From NCBI GenBank assembly GCA_025363655.1, contig JANYDK010000111.1, forward strand, positions 1 to 64,000: a stretch of 64,000 bases of DNA, written 5' to 3'. Origin of the DNA: Deltaproteobacteria bacterium. Lineage in GTDB: Bacteria > Myxococcota_A > Polyangia > Polyangiales > JADJMO01. A program made the position numbers and the translations under genes. Below the pieces are notes generated by a model, which ran no database searches, was not told the DNA's origin, and saw only the letters and a list, made by a program, of their open reading frames with translations. Below are positions 11,254-21,700 of this stretch, piece by piece. Numbering within the stretch: the first letter of the stretch is position 1; each line of letters begins with the position of its first letter.

Positions 11254-11772
11254 TCACCGTCGTCGAATCCTCGTCATCTCGGCGTACGCGCGCTGGCCTT
11301 CACCGTCGTCGACGATGGTGAGGGCCTCGAGCGCGGCGCCCGCGTCGGCTCGCACCGTGCGCGTCGAGAGCCCCTCGAAGGCCTTCGCCGCATCGATCGC
11401 CGACGCGTGGCGACCTGGGAGCTCGAGCGTCGCCCGACGTGCACCGAGCCCATCGAGCGCACCGAGCGCTTGCGTGAGGAGCTGCACATAGAGGCGCTCG
11501 TCGAAGCGTGCACGCGCGCCGAGACCGACGATGATCACCTTGTCGAAGGGCACTCCCGGTCGCCCCGGCAAGAGCACGAGCTCGCCCTCGGCGCCGGTGA
11601 GAAATCCGCTCTGGCAGAGGCGCGAGAGCTTGCCGCCGAGCCTCCAATCGAGGAGCCCAGCGAGGCCTCGCGGCGGACGCTCTTCGGCGAAGAGCGCGGC
11701 GAGCACGACCTCACCGGCGAGACGATCGACGCTGCGCAGCTCACGCTCGGCGAAGCTCAGCTCGATGCCCAT
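11254..11772 (-). CDS. stand-alone M17 leucyl-aminopeptidase N-terminal-like domain
   Basis: 172 residues resembling only the N-terminal (macro-like) domain of M17 leucyl aminopeptidases: PFDKVIIVGLGARARFDERLYVQLLTQA is close to the family block around the first strands. The catalytic C-terminal half with the metal ligands is absent and the reading frame ends cleanly, so this is not a peptidase by itself. It follows nusB by 26 bases and has GAGGAG six bases before the ATG, so it is a genuine translated gene, probably in the nusB operon. Role unknown; could be a nucleotide/peptide-binding regulator. Confidence 0.75.
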   Translation of the reverse strand: MGIELSFAERELRSVDRLAGEVVLAALFAEERPPRGLAGLLDWRLGGKLSRLCQSGFLTGAEGELVLLPGRPGVPFDKVIIVGLGARARFDERLYVQLLTQALGALDGLGARRATLELPGRHASAIDAAKAFEGLSTRTVRADAGAALEALTIVDDGEGQRAYAEMTRIRRR

Positions 11773-11798
11773 GCCGCGCTCCTCGTAGAGTTCGACCG

Positions 11799-12314
11799 CT
11801 ATCGACGACGACGCGGCGGATGCGACTGCGGTTTGTTGCGCGGCTCGGCGCGGCCCGCCTCGTCGGCGACGCGCTCGAGGAGACCGTTGACGAATTTCGC
11901 CGAGTCGTCACCGCCGAAGCGCTTCGCCAGCTCGACCGCCTCGTCGATGGCGACCGCGCGCGGCACGTCTCGACGCACCAAGAGCTCGAAGGCGCCGATG
12001 CGGACGACGTTGCGGTCGACCCGCGGCATGCGTGCGAGCCGCCAGTTGATGCTCGCGTGCTGCACGGCCTCGTCGATGCGCCGGATGCTCGCCATCACCT
12101 CGCGCACCAAGACGTCGGCGAACGCGCGCGCTTCGGGATCGACGTCTTCGGCCTGCGCCTCGCGATCTTCGAAGGAGCGCCAGTAGCGCTCGAGCGCGAC
12201 GTCCACGGCGCCCGCATCGAGGCCCGTCGCCGCGACGTCGTCGAGGCTGCCGCCAGCGTCGAGGCCGAAGAGAATCTGCAGTGCAATCGCGCGGCCGCCG
12301 GATCGAGCTCCCAT
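11799..12314 (-). CDS. nusB: transcription antitermination factor NusB
   Basis: NusB binds NusE(S10) and boxA RNA for rRNA antitermination. 171 residues with the typical all-helical pattern: AIALQILFGLDAGG at the start, LVREVMASIRRIDEAV and the conserved C-terminal VAIDEAVELAKRFGGDDSAKFVNGLLERV. An insertion of acidic sequence (EDREAQAEDVDPEA) separates helices 2 and 3. The C-terminal tail is basic (PPRRRR). First gene of a two-gene leftward unit; TACAGA 14 bases before the ATG could be its -10. Confidence 0.94.
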   Translation of the reverse strand: MGARSGGRAIALQILFGLDAGGSLDDVAATGLDAGAVDVALERYWRSFEDREAQAEDVDPEARAFADVLVREVMASIRRIDEAVQHASINWRLARMPRVDRNVVRIGAFELLVRRDVPRAVAIDEAVELAKRFGGDDSAKFVNGLLERVADEAGRAEPRNKPQSHPPRRRR

Positions 12315-12376
12315 GGGACTTGCGGGCTTCTGTAGCGGCGATTCGCCGAGCGGTCCACGCCGGAGGCACGTATAGC

Positions 12377-12382
12377 TACACT
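12377..12382 (+). promoter_or_regulatory. candidate -10 box (TACACT in GCTACACT)
   Basis: GCTACACT occurs in AT-rich sequence upstream of the lipoprotein gene at 12430. The same octamer is found before the regulator at 21701 and, on the minus strand, upstream of the gene starting at 53623. No good -35 is visible here. Confidence 0.3.
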
Positions 12383-12429
12383 ATGTATATCGATTCGCTC
12401 CAGGACCGAGAAAGCGGCATGATCGCGGG

Positions 12430-12912
12430 ATGGGACGACGAGACTCGGCGACCAAGGTGGCGACGACTGCGTTCGCGGGCGCGCTCCTCTTCCTCGTCTC
12501 GGCGTGCAGCCCAGCCTCGCTCGCTTGTCCGGACGACTCTTGCCCGACGGGCTTCAGCGTCACGATCCATCGCGACAAGACCGCGCCCTTCGACGCCGGC
12601 AGCTACGCCATCGAGATCGAGAGCGACGTCGGCAACGCCAACATCACCTGCGCGCTCAGCAGCGACGGCGCGGCCTGCGACGGGGATGGCCCTTCGCGCG
12701 CCCTGCTCGGCATCGGCTCGGTGATCCGCGCCGCCGATCTCACGGCGGTCGTCGTCACCATCCACGGCACGCCGACACGGGCGACGATCACGCTGACGAA
12801 GGGGCCGGCGACCCTCGGCACGCAGACGTTCACGACCCCGACGTACACGAGCCTCGAGAGCTGCGGCGGTCAGAAGTGCAAGGTCGCGTCGGCGTCGATG
12901 ACCGTGCCGTGA
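12430..12912 (+). CDS. small predicted lipoprotein of unknown function
   Basis: 160 residues. Signal peptide with TTAFAGALLFLVSAC lipobox; the Cys is followed by Ser. The mature part has four further cysteines near its start (LACPDDSC) and end (SCGGQKC) and is Thr-rich with beta character (ATITLTKGPATLGTQTF), suggesting a small disulfide-linked beta domain. ATG at 12430; an in-frame GTG lies downstream. Divergent from nusB, convergent with the next gene. No family recognised. Confidence 0.7.
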   Translation: MGRRDSATKVATTAFAGALLFLVSACSPASLACPDDSCPTGFSVTIHRDKTAPFDAGSYAIEIESDVGNANITCALSSDGAACDGDGPSRALLGIGSVIRAADLTAVVVTIHGTPTRATITLTKGPATLGTQTFTTPTYTSLESCGGQKCKVASASMTVP

Positions 12913-12927
12913 GTCACTGGCCGTGAG

Positions 12928-14919
12928 TCACTGTTTGACGAGCTTGTCGCCGCTCCATTTGTAGGTCGCGCCGCTGCTGCTCCAAGGAAGGACGAGCGGC
13001 TCGACGCCTGGGGTCGGCCCTTCTTTGCCGAAGGGGTACGTCGTCGCCGTCCAACCCTTGGCGGTTCCCTTGCCGAGCTCGATCGCGCCGCTGGTCGCGC
13101 CGGAAGCGGGCGAAATTTTCACGGCCGACTCCACCCGCTTGTCGGCGATGGAGCGCGCGACCTCCGCAGTGAAGACCGCCGGGAGCGTGATGCCGCTCGC
13201 GCCCTTGGTCGGTGCGTAGACGGTGAGGAGCTCGCGGAGCACCTCTTGATCGCCGCCGCTCCCGCCCGTGAGCTTCGCGCGCGCGACCCCACGGACGACG
13301 ATCTCGTCACGCCCGTCGGTGCTGAGATCGACGGTGCTTACCTCGAGGATGTCGGCGTCGCTGGCGAAGCGCGACATCGTCACGTAGGCGTAAGTACCAT
13401 CGGCGGCGGTGACCACCAGCTCACGCCCGAAGAGCGCCGCGCGCCCTTTTTTCCCGCCTCCGATCGCGACCACGCGCTCGAAGCGAGGGGTGACGTCGCC
13501 GAGCCCCTTGTCCTTCTTGAACTGCGTGAGCGCGAGGAGCGCCGGATCGCCCTTGGGCAACGGCGGCGGCGGCTCGTTCTTCGGCTTGCCGACCTCGCTC
13601 GTGGTCGTCGTCGCGACGGCGACTGCTTTTTGCAACGTCTCCTTGTCTTTGACGAACGCAGCGGCCTTGCTGTCGAAGGCGAAGATGCGCTGCTTCACCG
13701 AGCCCCAAGGGAGCAAGATGGCGTCGACGTCGCTGGCGGTCGGCTGATCCCAATTGCTCGCGTCCCAACCCTTGGGCGGCTGGTAGTCGATGGTCACGAG
13801 CGGCTTCGCCTTGGTGCCTCCGAAGACGACGAGGTCGCGCAGCGTCTTTCCGCCGCCGTCGACGAGCGTCTCGTGCGAGAAGATTTGCGTGGGTTTTTCC
13901 GCGCCCTTCTCACCCGAGAGGGCATAGACGTGGAGCGCCTCGCGGGTGCTGCTCGGCGCCTTCACGCGCATCGTCACGAGCAGCTCTTGGTGACCATCGA
14001 AGGTGACGTCTTTGGCATCGAGCCCGACCACGTCGGCGCCGAGGTCCATGTTGAGCCACTGCTTGCCCTCCTTGTAGGTCGGGCCGAGCAGGTAGAGCGA
14101 CCGGCCGACGAAGATCACGCGCTCGTTCAGCCCGTCGCCGGAGAGATCGGCGTTGACGTCGTAGAGCACGTCTTTCCAAGCCGATTTCTTCGCGGCGAAG
14201 GCCTGCGGCAACGACTGCTCGGGCTCGATGAGGAGGAAGCCGAGCTTCTTCGGGTCGTCGGCGGTGGCCGCGCTCGTGCCCTTGATCGATCGAATGCCCG
14301 AGGTGTCGGCGTCGTAGGCTCGGAGGGCGCCACGAAGACCAGCGCGCGTCTTCTTCGCTTCCGGGAACGCGCTCCAGGGGATGAACGCTTCGAGCGTGTA
14401 GCCACCACCCGTCTTGCGTGGCGCTTCGATGATCGTCGCGCCGTCGATCGATTTGCCGCCGTGCATCTTCACCGCGCCGGAGCTGAGCCCAGGGACGCCG
14501 GCGAAGAGATCGACGTCGTAGGCCGTATATTCGGGCACGCCGCTCGCCACGCCTGATTTGGGGAACGCGATGCTCAGCATCACTCGATCTTCGCCGTCAC
14601 CGAACGACGAGGTGCGGACGATGCTGCCGTCCTTCTCGATCTCGGCGCCGACCCAGAAGCCCGTGTCGTCGTAGCCGGCGTTGAAAGTGGCCTTGAGCTT
14701 TCCCGCCTTGATGGTGACGTCGGCGGGCGTCGTGCCGGGCCACTCCTTGTTCTTGCCGTCGAGCTTGATCGCGCCCTTGGCGAGGTGGTCGAGCTCGACG
14801 TCGGCGGCGCGCGCGGGCGCTGCATGCGTGAGAACGAAGAAGCCGGCGAGGCCGGAGACGATCCGCGCCGCCGAAGAGGCGGCTCGCGTGGAGGTGTGGG
14901 CGGTGCAGGGGACGGCCAT
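12928..14919 (-). CDS. secreted protein with CBM9/DOMON-like domain and FG-GAP-like repeats
   Basis: 663 residues, unknown function. Signal peptide GLAGFFVLTHAAPARA. Residues about 40-260 resemble the family-9 carbohydrate-binding/DOMON-type sandwich (IKLDGKNKEWPG, YDDTGFWVGAEIEKDG, YTLEAFIPWSAFPEA). The rest has integrin-like metal loops: DLSGDGLNERV and DLSTDGRDEIV, as in FG-GAP/VCBS repeats. Start: ATG at 14919 directly begins the signal peptide; the 31 codons open upstream are encoded by an intergenic repeat copy and are unlikely to be translated. A surface glycan-binding role is possible but inferred. Confidence 0.75.
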   Translation of the reverse strand: MAVPCTAHTSTRAASSAARIVSGLAGFFVLTHAAPARAADVELDHLAKGAIKLDGKNKEWPGTTPADVTIKAGKLKATFNAGYDDTGFWVGAEIEKDGSIVRTSSFGDGEDRVMLSIAFPKSGVASGVPEYTAYDVDLFAGVPGLSSGAVKMHGGKSIDGATIIEAPRKTGGGYTLEAFIPWSAFPEAKKTRAGLRGALRAYDADTSGIRSIKGTSAATADDPKKLGFLLIEPEQSLPQAFAAKKSAWKDVLYDVNADLSGDGLNERVIFVGRSLYLLGPTYKEGKQWLNMDLGADVVGLDAKDVTFDGHQELLVTMRVKAPSSTREALHVYALSGEKGAEKPTQIFSHETLVDGGGKTLRDLVVFGGTKAKPLVTIDYQPPKGWDASNWDQPTASDVDAILLPWGSVKQRIFAFDSKAAAFVKDKETLQKAVAVATTTTSEVGKPKNEPPPPLPKGDPALLALTQFKKDKGLGDVTPRFERVVAIGGGKKGRAALFGRELVVTAADGTYAYVTMSRFASDADILEVSTVDLSTDGRDEIVVRGVARAKLTGGSGGDQEVLRELLTVYAPTKGASGITLPAVFTAEVARSIADKRVESAVKISPASGATSGAIELGKGTAKGWTATTYPFGKEGPTPGVEPLVLPWSSSGATYKWSGDKLVKQ

Positions 14920-14928
14920 GGATGGGAT

Positions 14929-15002
14929 TCTCGTTTCGCCAAAGGTTGTTGCGCAACTTTGGCCGCTTCTGTCGATCTCGCAGCGCTCGGTCGCCGAAGC
15001 TC
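14929..15002 (-). repeat. dispersed intergenic repeat, copy B (full, minus orientation)
   Basis: Read on the minus strand: CTTCGGCGACCGAGCG, then GCGAGATCGACAG, then hairpin CCAAAGTTGC / GCAACAACCTTTGG, then CGAAACGAGAA. Ends only about ten bases before the ATG of the minus-strand secreted-protein gene, so its hairpin would sit in the 5' leader. Confidence 0.85.
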
Positions 15003-15125
15003 CCTTCGACAACGTCTACAGCGCGAAGGTCCCCGCCGCAGCGAAGATCCGCCCGCGCCGAGAAAGTCGACGCGGGCACCCGGCTGCGGCGAAAGATCGC
15101 GGGGCCGTGGCGACGATTTAGCTGA

Positions 15126-15131
15126 TACATA
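15126..15131 (+). promoter_or_regulatory. -10-like box six bases before the GNAT start codon
   Basis: TACATA is followed by six bases (GCGAGT) and the GTG at 15138; the expected transcript start is the start codon itself. No convincing -35. Confidence 0.35.
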
Positions 15132-15137
15132 GCGAGT

Positions 15138-15689
15138 GTGCAGGTCAGCCCGCGTCCGATCAGCGCACGTCTCGTCCTTCGCATGGCGGTCCGCGAGGAC
15201 GCGCACGCCTGTGCCCGCATCCTCAAAGAGGGCGCCGACGACGGGCTGGTGGCGCGCAGCGACGAGGTCGTTCCGGCGGGAATTTCCCGGCAAATCGAGG
15301 CCGCTCGCGCCGCGTCGAACAGCATCTTCCTCGTAGCCGTGGTCCCCACCGAGGCCGGCGACGACGACGAAGTCACGGGTCTCATCCTCCTCGAAGGCGC
15401 GCCGCTGATGCGCCTCTTCGACGTCGCCCGCGTGACCATGGCGGTGACTCCTTCGCACCGCGGCAACGGCGTCGGTCGCGCCCTCATGCAGTACGCGATG
15501 GAGTGCGCCGACGCGGCTGGCCAAATCCGCAAAATCGAGCTCCTCACGCGCGCCAACAACGAGCGAGCGATCCGCCTCTACACCAGCCTCGGCTTCGTCG
15601 AAGAAGGCCGCCTCCGGGCGCGACTTCGCCTCGACGACGGCAGCTACGTCGACGACGTGTGCATGGCTCGTTTTCGCCCGCAGGCTTGA
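15138..15689 (+). CDS. GNAT-family N-acetyltransferase
   Basis: 183 residues, one GNAT domain. Motif A, the acetyl-CoA pyrophosphate loop, is HRGNGVGRALM (Q/RxxGxG/A form) in the middle of the protein, followed by the helix YAMECADAAG and motif B IELLTRANNERAIRLYTSLGF, which is typical of small-molecule or RimI/phosphinothricin-type acetyltransferases. Substrate not predictable. GTG start with no Shine-Dalgarno but a -10-like TACATA six bases upstream, suggesting leaderless expression. Divergent from the secreted CBM9-like protein. Confidence 0.9.
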   Translation: MQVSPRPISARLVLRMAVREDAHACARILKEGADDGLVARSDEVVPAGISRQIEAARAASNSIFLVAVVPTEAGDDDEVTGLILLEGAPLMRLFDVARVTMAVTPSHRGNGVGRALMQYAMECADAAGQIRKIELLTRANNERAIRLYTSLGFVEEGRLRARLRLDDGSYVDDVCMARFRPQA

Positions 15690-15783
15690 AACTCACGCGT
15701 GCCGCCGTCGGCGGACCCGCAGAATACGAGGCGCGTGCAGCGACGGGCTTTCCCTCGGTGCGCAGGCGGGGTAACCAGCGGAC

Positions 15784-16389
15784 ATGATTTCTCGGCTGCG
15801 CCGGCCGTTCGCGATCCTCGCTGCGCCGCTCGTGACGCTCTCGCTCGTCGCCTACGCCTTCGCCGGCGGCGGCGATCCCGCGAGCCAGGCCAACGAGCTC
15901 CTCACGCAGCTCGCGCAGAAGAGCGCGACGCCAGCCTCGCCGTCGCCGTCGAATGGCGGTGACGCCGGCGCAGATGGTGCTTCTGGCGATGCGGGGCCGC
16001 CCGCGCCGACCAGCGACCCGCGCGTCGTCGCCGAGCTCCCCATCGCCGAGGCACGCAAGGCTCTCGAGCGCGGAAAACAGCTCCGTTCGAGCGGCGACAC
16101 GGCGCGCGCCGAGCTCGCCGACGAGCTCGCCCTCGAGTGGGCGCAGACGGCGATGGACTCGGTCAGCGCCGTCGAAGAAGAGCGTGGCGCCGATCAGCAA
16201 GGCAAGTTGGCGCTCGATGCGGTGAACAAATCCGAACGCGCCCGGCAGCTCCTCGAAGAGGCCATCGCGCGCCGCGGTCGCCTCCAAGCCGCGCTCGACG
16301 TGCTGGAAAAAGAGCTCGCCGAGAAGGCCGTCGACGGAGGTCCCTCCGACACCAAAGGCCCGAAGAAGCCCAAGGGAGGTGCGAAGTGA
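15784..16389 (+). CDS. secreted low-complexity/helical protein of unknown function
   Basis: 201 residues: Sec signal peptide (FAILAAPLVTLSLVAYAFA, then GGGDPA), an Ala/Ser/Pro/Asp-rich linker, and a charged helical region that is likely coiled coil (AEARKALERGKQLRSSGDTARAE and following), ending in a Lys/Pro tail (KGPKKPKGG). TAACCA six bases before the ATG could act as a -10 for a leaderless message. The last four bases overlap the next gene (GTGA), so the two are coupled and probably work together in the periplasm. Confidence 0.72.
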   Translation: MISRLRRPFAILAAPLVTLSLVAYAFAGGGDPASQANELLTQLAQKSATPASPSPSNGGDAGADGASGDAGPPAPTSDPRVVAELPIAEARKALERGKQLRSSGDTARAELADELALEWAQTAMDSVSAVEEERGADQQGKLALDAVNKSERARQLLEEAIARRGRLQAALDVLEKELAEKAVDGGPSDTKGPKKPKGGAK

Positions 16390-17507
16390 AACGCCTCGCG
16401 CTCGTCGGTTCCCTCGCCATCGCGCTCTTCGCTTGCTCGGGAACGCCGCGTCCGCTCATCTTCGGTCGCCTCGACGAAGCCCGCGCCGAACCCGCCGTCG
16501 CTGCCGCCGCCAAAGACAGCCCTGCCCTCTTCACCAAGGCCGAGCAGCTCCGCAAACGCGCGGAAGAGGCTTATTCTGCCGGTGATTTGGTGTCGGCCGA
16601 TCTCCTCGGCGAGCACGCCATCGCCACTTATCACCACGCCGCCGCGAGCGCGCGACTGCAAGCCGCCAAAGATCGCAAGACCAAGGAGACCGATCGCGTC
16701 ACGCGCGCCGTCGAGCGTCTCGAAGCCGACGAGAAGGCGCGCGTGGTCATCGATCGCGAAGCCGACAAGATCGAGGGCGACATCGCCGTCCGTCGCGAAG
16801 CGCTCGCTCCCGCCGTCTCCGGTCCGACCGATCCAGCACGCGAGGCAGCGCGTTGGGTCGCGGTCCGTCTCAACCTCGTCACTGCCGACGCGCTCTGCAC
16901 CGGGGCCGAGCTCCTCGCCGCGAAGGCGAAGGGCCTCGCCGACGCCAAAAAAGCGCTCGCCGAAGTGCAAGCCAAGGCCGACGCCGGCAAGGGCGACGCC
17001 CCCATCGACGCCTCCACCCGCGTGCGTGCGCTCTGTTTGCACGCCCTCACGAGCGCTCGCGACGTCGCCGTCAGTGGCAACGGACCGAGCGGCGATCAGC
17101 TCCTCGCCGATCTCTCTGCGATGGGCGGCCTCTCCCCGATGCGTGACGAGCGCGGCGTCGTCGCCACCCTCTCGATGATCCCCGCCGGCGACGCCCCCTT
17201 CGACGGCGGCAGCAAGCTCACCAAGGCCGGCAAAGATCGCCTCGGCGCGCTCGGCCAGGTCGCCAAGACGCACCCCAGCTTCGCGCTGCTCGTCATCGTC
17301 CACTCCGCCAGCGGCGCGCCCAACTCCGCCAAGGACAAAGAGCGCGCAGCGGCGGCAAAACAAGCCCTGATCGACGCCGGCGCCGACGCGGGCAAGATCG
17401 GCGTCCAGGTCCCCGGCGCGCAGGCTCCCGCCTACGATCCCTCCGACGCGAAGCTCAAGGCGAAGAACGAGCGCCTCGAGATCATCTTCGTCGGCGGCGC
17501 GAAGTAG
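16386..17507 (+). CDS. lipoprotein with helical region and OmpA-like C-terminal domain
   Basis: 373 residues. GTG start overlaps the upstream stop (GTGA); signal peptide LALVGSLAIALFAC with lipobox Cys followed by Ser. Residues about 40-220 are long charged helices (EQLRKRAEEAYSAGDLVSAD, like DUF4398/TPR-type helices). The last about 110 residues resemble an OmpA/Pal peptidoglycan-binding fold: LTKAGKDRLGALGQVAKTH, then ERAAAAKQALIDAGADAGKI, then AKNERLEIIF. The classic NX2LSX2RAX2V block is weakened, so binding is uncertain. Likely an outer-membrane lipoprotein touching the cell wall, with the coupled secreted coiled-coil protein as partner. Confidence 0.78.
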   Translation: MKRLALVGSLAIALFACSGTPRPLIFGRLDEARAEPAVAAAAKDSPALFTKAEQLRKRAEEAYSAGDLVSADLLGEHAIATYHHAAASARLQAAKDRKTKETDRVTRAVERLEADEKARVVIDREADKIEGDIAVRREALAPAVSGPTDPAREAARWVAVRLNLVTADALCTGAELLAAKAKGLADAKKALAEVQAKADAGKGDAPIDASTRVRALCLHALTSARDVAVSGNGPSGDQLLADLSAMGGLSPMRDERGVVATLSMIPAGDAPFDGGSKLTKAGKDRLGALGQVAKTHPSFALLVIVHSASGAPNSAKDKERAAAAKQALIDAGADAGKIGVQVPGAQAPAYDPSDAKLKAKNERLEIIFVGGAK

Positions 17508-17541
17508 AAACTGAGACTGACCGTCGCTCCGCCGGGGCCCC

Positions 17542-18948
<1,407 letters not shown>

Positions 18949-18995
18949 GTCTGTGTGCTCCGTGCTCGAAGGATCAGGGAAACTCAGGAAAATTC

Positions 18996-19019
18996 GAGAA
19001 AAACGCGGTGAATCGCGTT
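18996..19019 (-). terminator. hairpin plus T-rich run between E1beta and E2 genes (possible attenuator)
   Basis: On the minus strand AACGCG, loop ATTCAC, CGCGTT is followed directly by TTTCTC. The stem is only six base pairs, so it may act as a partial terminator that lowers E2 relative to E1, or as an RNA-processing site. Confidence 0.35.
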
Positions 19020-19023
19020 CAGC

Positions 19024-19998
<975 letters not shown>

Positions 19999-20027
19999 CG
20001 TCGTGGCTCCGGAGTTCTGTACGTGTG

Positions 20028-20057
20028 AACCAAGTGGCGAAGCAAAATCGTCTGGTT
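20028..20057 (+). repeat. dispersed intergenic repeat, degenerate core (copy H)
   Basis: AACCAAGTGGCGAAGCAA matches the core of copy D (CCAAGTCGCGAAGCAA) at 15 of 16 positions, with a stem closed by AACCA/TGGTT. The left half is absent. Lies in the 70-base gap between E1alpha and E1beta. Weak; could be chance. Confidence 0.4.
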
Positions 20058-20068
20058 TTTCCGATTGA

Positions 20069-21241
20069 CTAGTGACCGTGCCCCTTGGCGCGCGGTCCCT
20101 TCAGGAGCTGCTCACGCTGCTCTTTCAAGTGCCACGGCAGCTCGGCGAAGACGTCCTCGAACATCGACTCCAGCGTCGGCGGCGCGGCCTTCTCGGCGAC
20201 CTTCACGCACTCGGCGAGCTCGTTGCTCGTCTGCTCCTCGAGGGCGGTCTGCTTCTCGGCGCTCCACAGACCCTTCTTCTCGAGGAAGCCGCGGAGGCGC
20301 GTGTTCGGGTCCTTGCTCTTCCACGCCTCGACCTCCGCCTCCTTGCGGTAGGCCTTCGGATCGTCGGAGGTGCTGTGCCCGCTGAGGCGATAGGTGAGGG
20401 TCTCGATCAGCGTCGAGCCCTCGCCGCGCGCCGCGCGTTCGATGGCCTCGCGCGTGGCCGCGTAGACCGCCAAGAGATCGTTGCCGTCGCAACGCACGCC
20501 GCGGATGCCATATGCGATCGCTTTGTCGGCAAATGTCTTGCTCGCCGACTGCCGCGCCGCCGGCACCGAGATCGCCCAGCCGTTGTTGCGGCAGAGGAAG
20601 ACGGTGGGCGTCTTGAAGACGCCGGCGAAGTTGGCGCCGCAGTGGAATTCGTTCGACGAGGTCGCGCCCTCGCCGAAGTAGACGAGCGTCGCGAGGTCGT
20701 CCTTCTTCATCTTCGCCGCCCAACCGAAGCCGACGGCCTGCGTGATCTGCGTTCCGATCGGCGAGCTCACGGAGCCGAAATTCCAGGGCTTGCCGGTGTA
20801 GTGATCGGGCATCTGCCGACCCTGCACCGGGTCGTTGGAGTTGCCGAACATGTTGTCGATGTACCGCTGCAGCGGCATTCCGCGGAGGAGGAGCGCGCCG
20901 AACTCGCGGTAGCAGGGAAAGATCCAGTCCTGCGGGCGCGCTGCGGCAGCGGAGCCGAGGATGGTCGCCTCTTCGCCGAGCGATCCGATGTGGAAGCCGA
21001 TACGCCCCTGGCGCTGCAGCGTGACGAGGCGGTCGTCGACGATCCGCGTCTTCACCATCCACGAATAGAGCTCGACGATGCGCTCGTCGGACAGCTTCGG
21101 ATCCCACGTCGGATCGAGCGAGCCGTCGTCACGGATGACCCGGATGACCTCCTCCGAAACCAGCGCGGCGGGCGCATGTCCGTTCTTCGCCGACCCGTCG
21201 TGGGCAGGCTTCTGGCTCGGCGTCGTCGGCGTGGCGCTCAT
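20069..21241 (-). CDS. bkdA1: branched-chain keto-acid dehydrogenase E1 alpha subunit
   Basis: 390 residues; catalytic thiamine-diphosphate subunit. The ThDP/Mg motif is GEGATSSNEFHCGANFAGVF with NN following (CRNNGWAIS), IGSLGEEA marks the substrate region, and RLSGHSTSDDPKAYR is the phosphorylation-loop region of the branched-chain type. The N-terminal 30 residues are low-complexity. GGAGAG precedes the ATG. First gene of the leftward E1alpha-E1beta-E2 unit. In myxobacteria this complex supplies isovaleryl-CoA and related primers for iso-branched fatty acids; that role is known for the group, not shown here. Confidence 0.94.
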   Translation of the reverse strand: MSATPTTPSQKPAHDGSAKNGHAPAALVSEEVIRVIRDDGSLDPTWDPKLSDERIVELYSWMVKTRIVDDRLVTLQRQGRIGFHIGSLGEEATILGSAAAARPQDWIFPCYREFGALLLRGMPLQRYIDNMFGNSNDPVQGRQMPDHYTGKPWNFGSVSSPIGTQITQAVGFGWAAKMKKDDLATLVYFGEGATSSNEFHCGANFAGVFKTPTVFLCRNNGWAISVPAARQSASKTFADKAIAYGIRGVRCDGNDLLAVYAATREAIERAARGEGSTLIETLTYRLSGHSTSDDPKAYRKEAEVEAWKSKDPNTRLRGFLEKKGLWSAEKQTALEEQTSNELAECVKVAEKAAPPTLESMFEDVFAELPWHLKEQREQLLKGPRAKGHGH

Positions 21242-21538
21242 GATCTCTCCGTCCTCGTGGGTGGGTGCGCGCGGACGTTAGTCGAAACTCATCGCGTGGA
21301 AAGCGTCGTCATGTGACGCGCTGAGCCACGCGCGATTTTTGGGGAGGCAGTTGACGAGCAGCCACGGGAGCAACCGAGCGACGAAGCAACCAGAATTCGA
21401 GGACTGCGCAAACCGTGCAACGAGACGCATGCGCTATCCCCAAATGCTCCCCACTCCCTTTGCTTGGTTGCTCCGTGTTCCTCGCGTCTCCTCTCGACGT
21501 CGGACGGTTCCAGAGGTGTGCGCCATCGTAGGCAGTCC

Positions 21539-21606
21539 CATTTCGCCGAAAGATTGCCTCGCAACTTCGGCTGTCCGGCCAATCTCGCCCCGCTCGGGCG
21601 CCGGAC
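21539..21606 (-). repeat. dispersed intergenic repeat, copy C (full, minus orientation)
   Basis: Minus strand: CCGGCGCCCGAGCG, GGCGAGATTGGCCGG, then CCGAAGTTGC, loop GAG, GCAATCTTTCGG, then CGAAATGGGA. The two arms have co-varied relative to copy A (CCAAAG/CTTTGG has become CCGAAG/CTTTCGG), which supports selection for the hairpin. Confidence 0.8.
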
Positions 21607-21666
21607 ACCCGTGAGACAAAATGGAGCACGCATTTCTGGAAGATTCCGCGTGGAATCGAGTTCTGC

Positions 21667-21694
21667 TTGTACTGGGGACGGATGCAGCTACACT
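21667..21694 (+). promoter_or_regulatory. promoter of receiver-XRE gene, leaderless arrangement
   Basis: TTGTAC (21667-21672), 16-base spacer, TACACT (21689-21694), then six bases and the ATG at 21701. No purine-rich Shine-Dalgarno is present, so the message most likely begins at the A of the ATG. Confidence 0.55.
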
Positions 21695-21700
21695 GTACTC

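Larger units (their letters stand above)
21242..21700. other. 459-bp divergent regulatory region between the bkd operon and receiver-XRE regulator
   Basis: No credible gene. It contains the minus-orientation repeat copy at 21539-21606, the regulator promoter at 21667-21694, a widely spaced 9-bp inverted repeat (GGAGCAACC at 21367-21375 and GGTTGCTCC at 21466-21474), a nearby AAGCAACC, and presumably the bkd promoter near TAACGT on the minus strand. Confidence 0.6.

Noticed and set aside
13246-14556. Open frame antisense to the CBM9-like gene
   Set aside because: Low-complexity Arg/Val/Asp-rich translation without a start signal.
21289-21633. Short open frame in the bkd/regulator intergenic region
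   Set aside because: Runs through a repeat copy and has no Shine-Dalgarno or recognisable composition.
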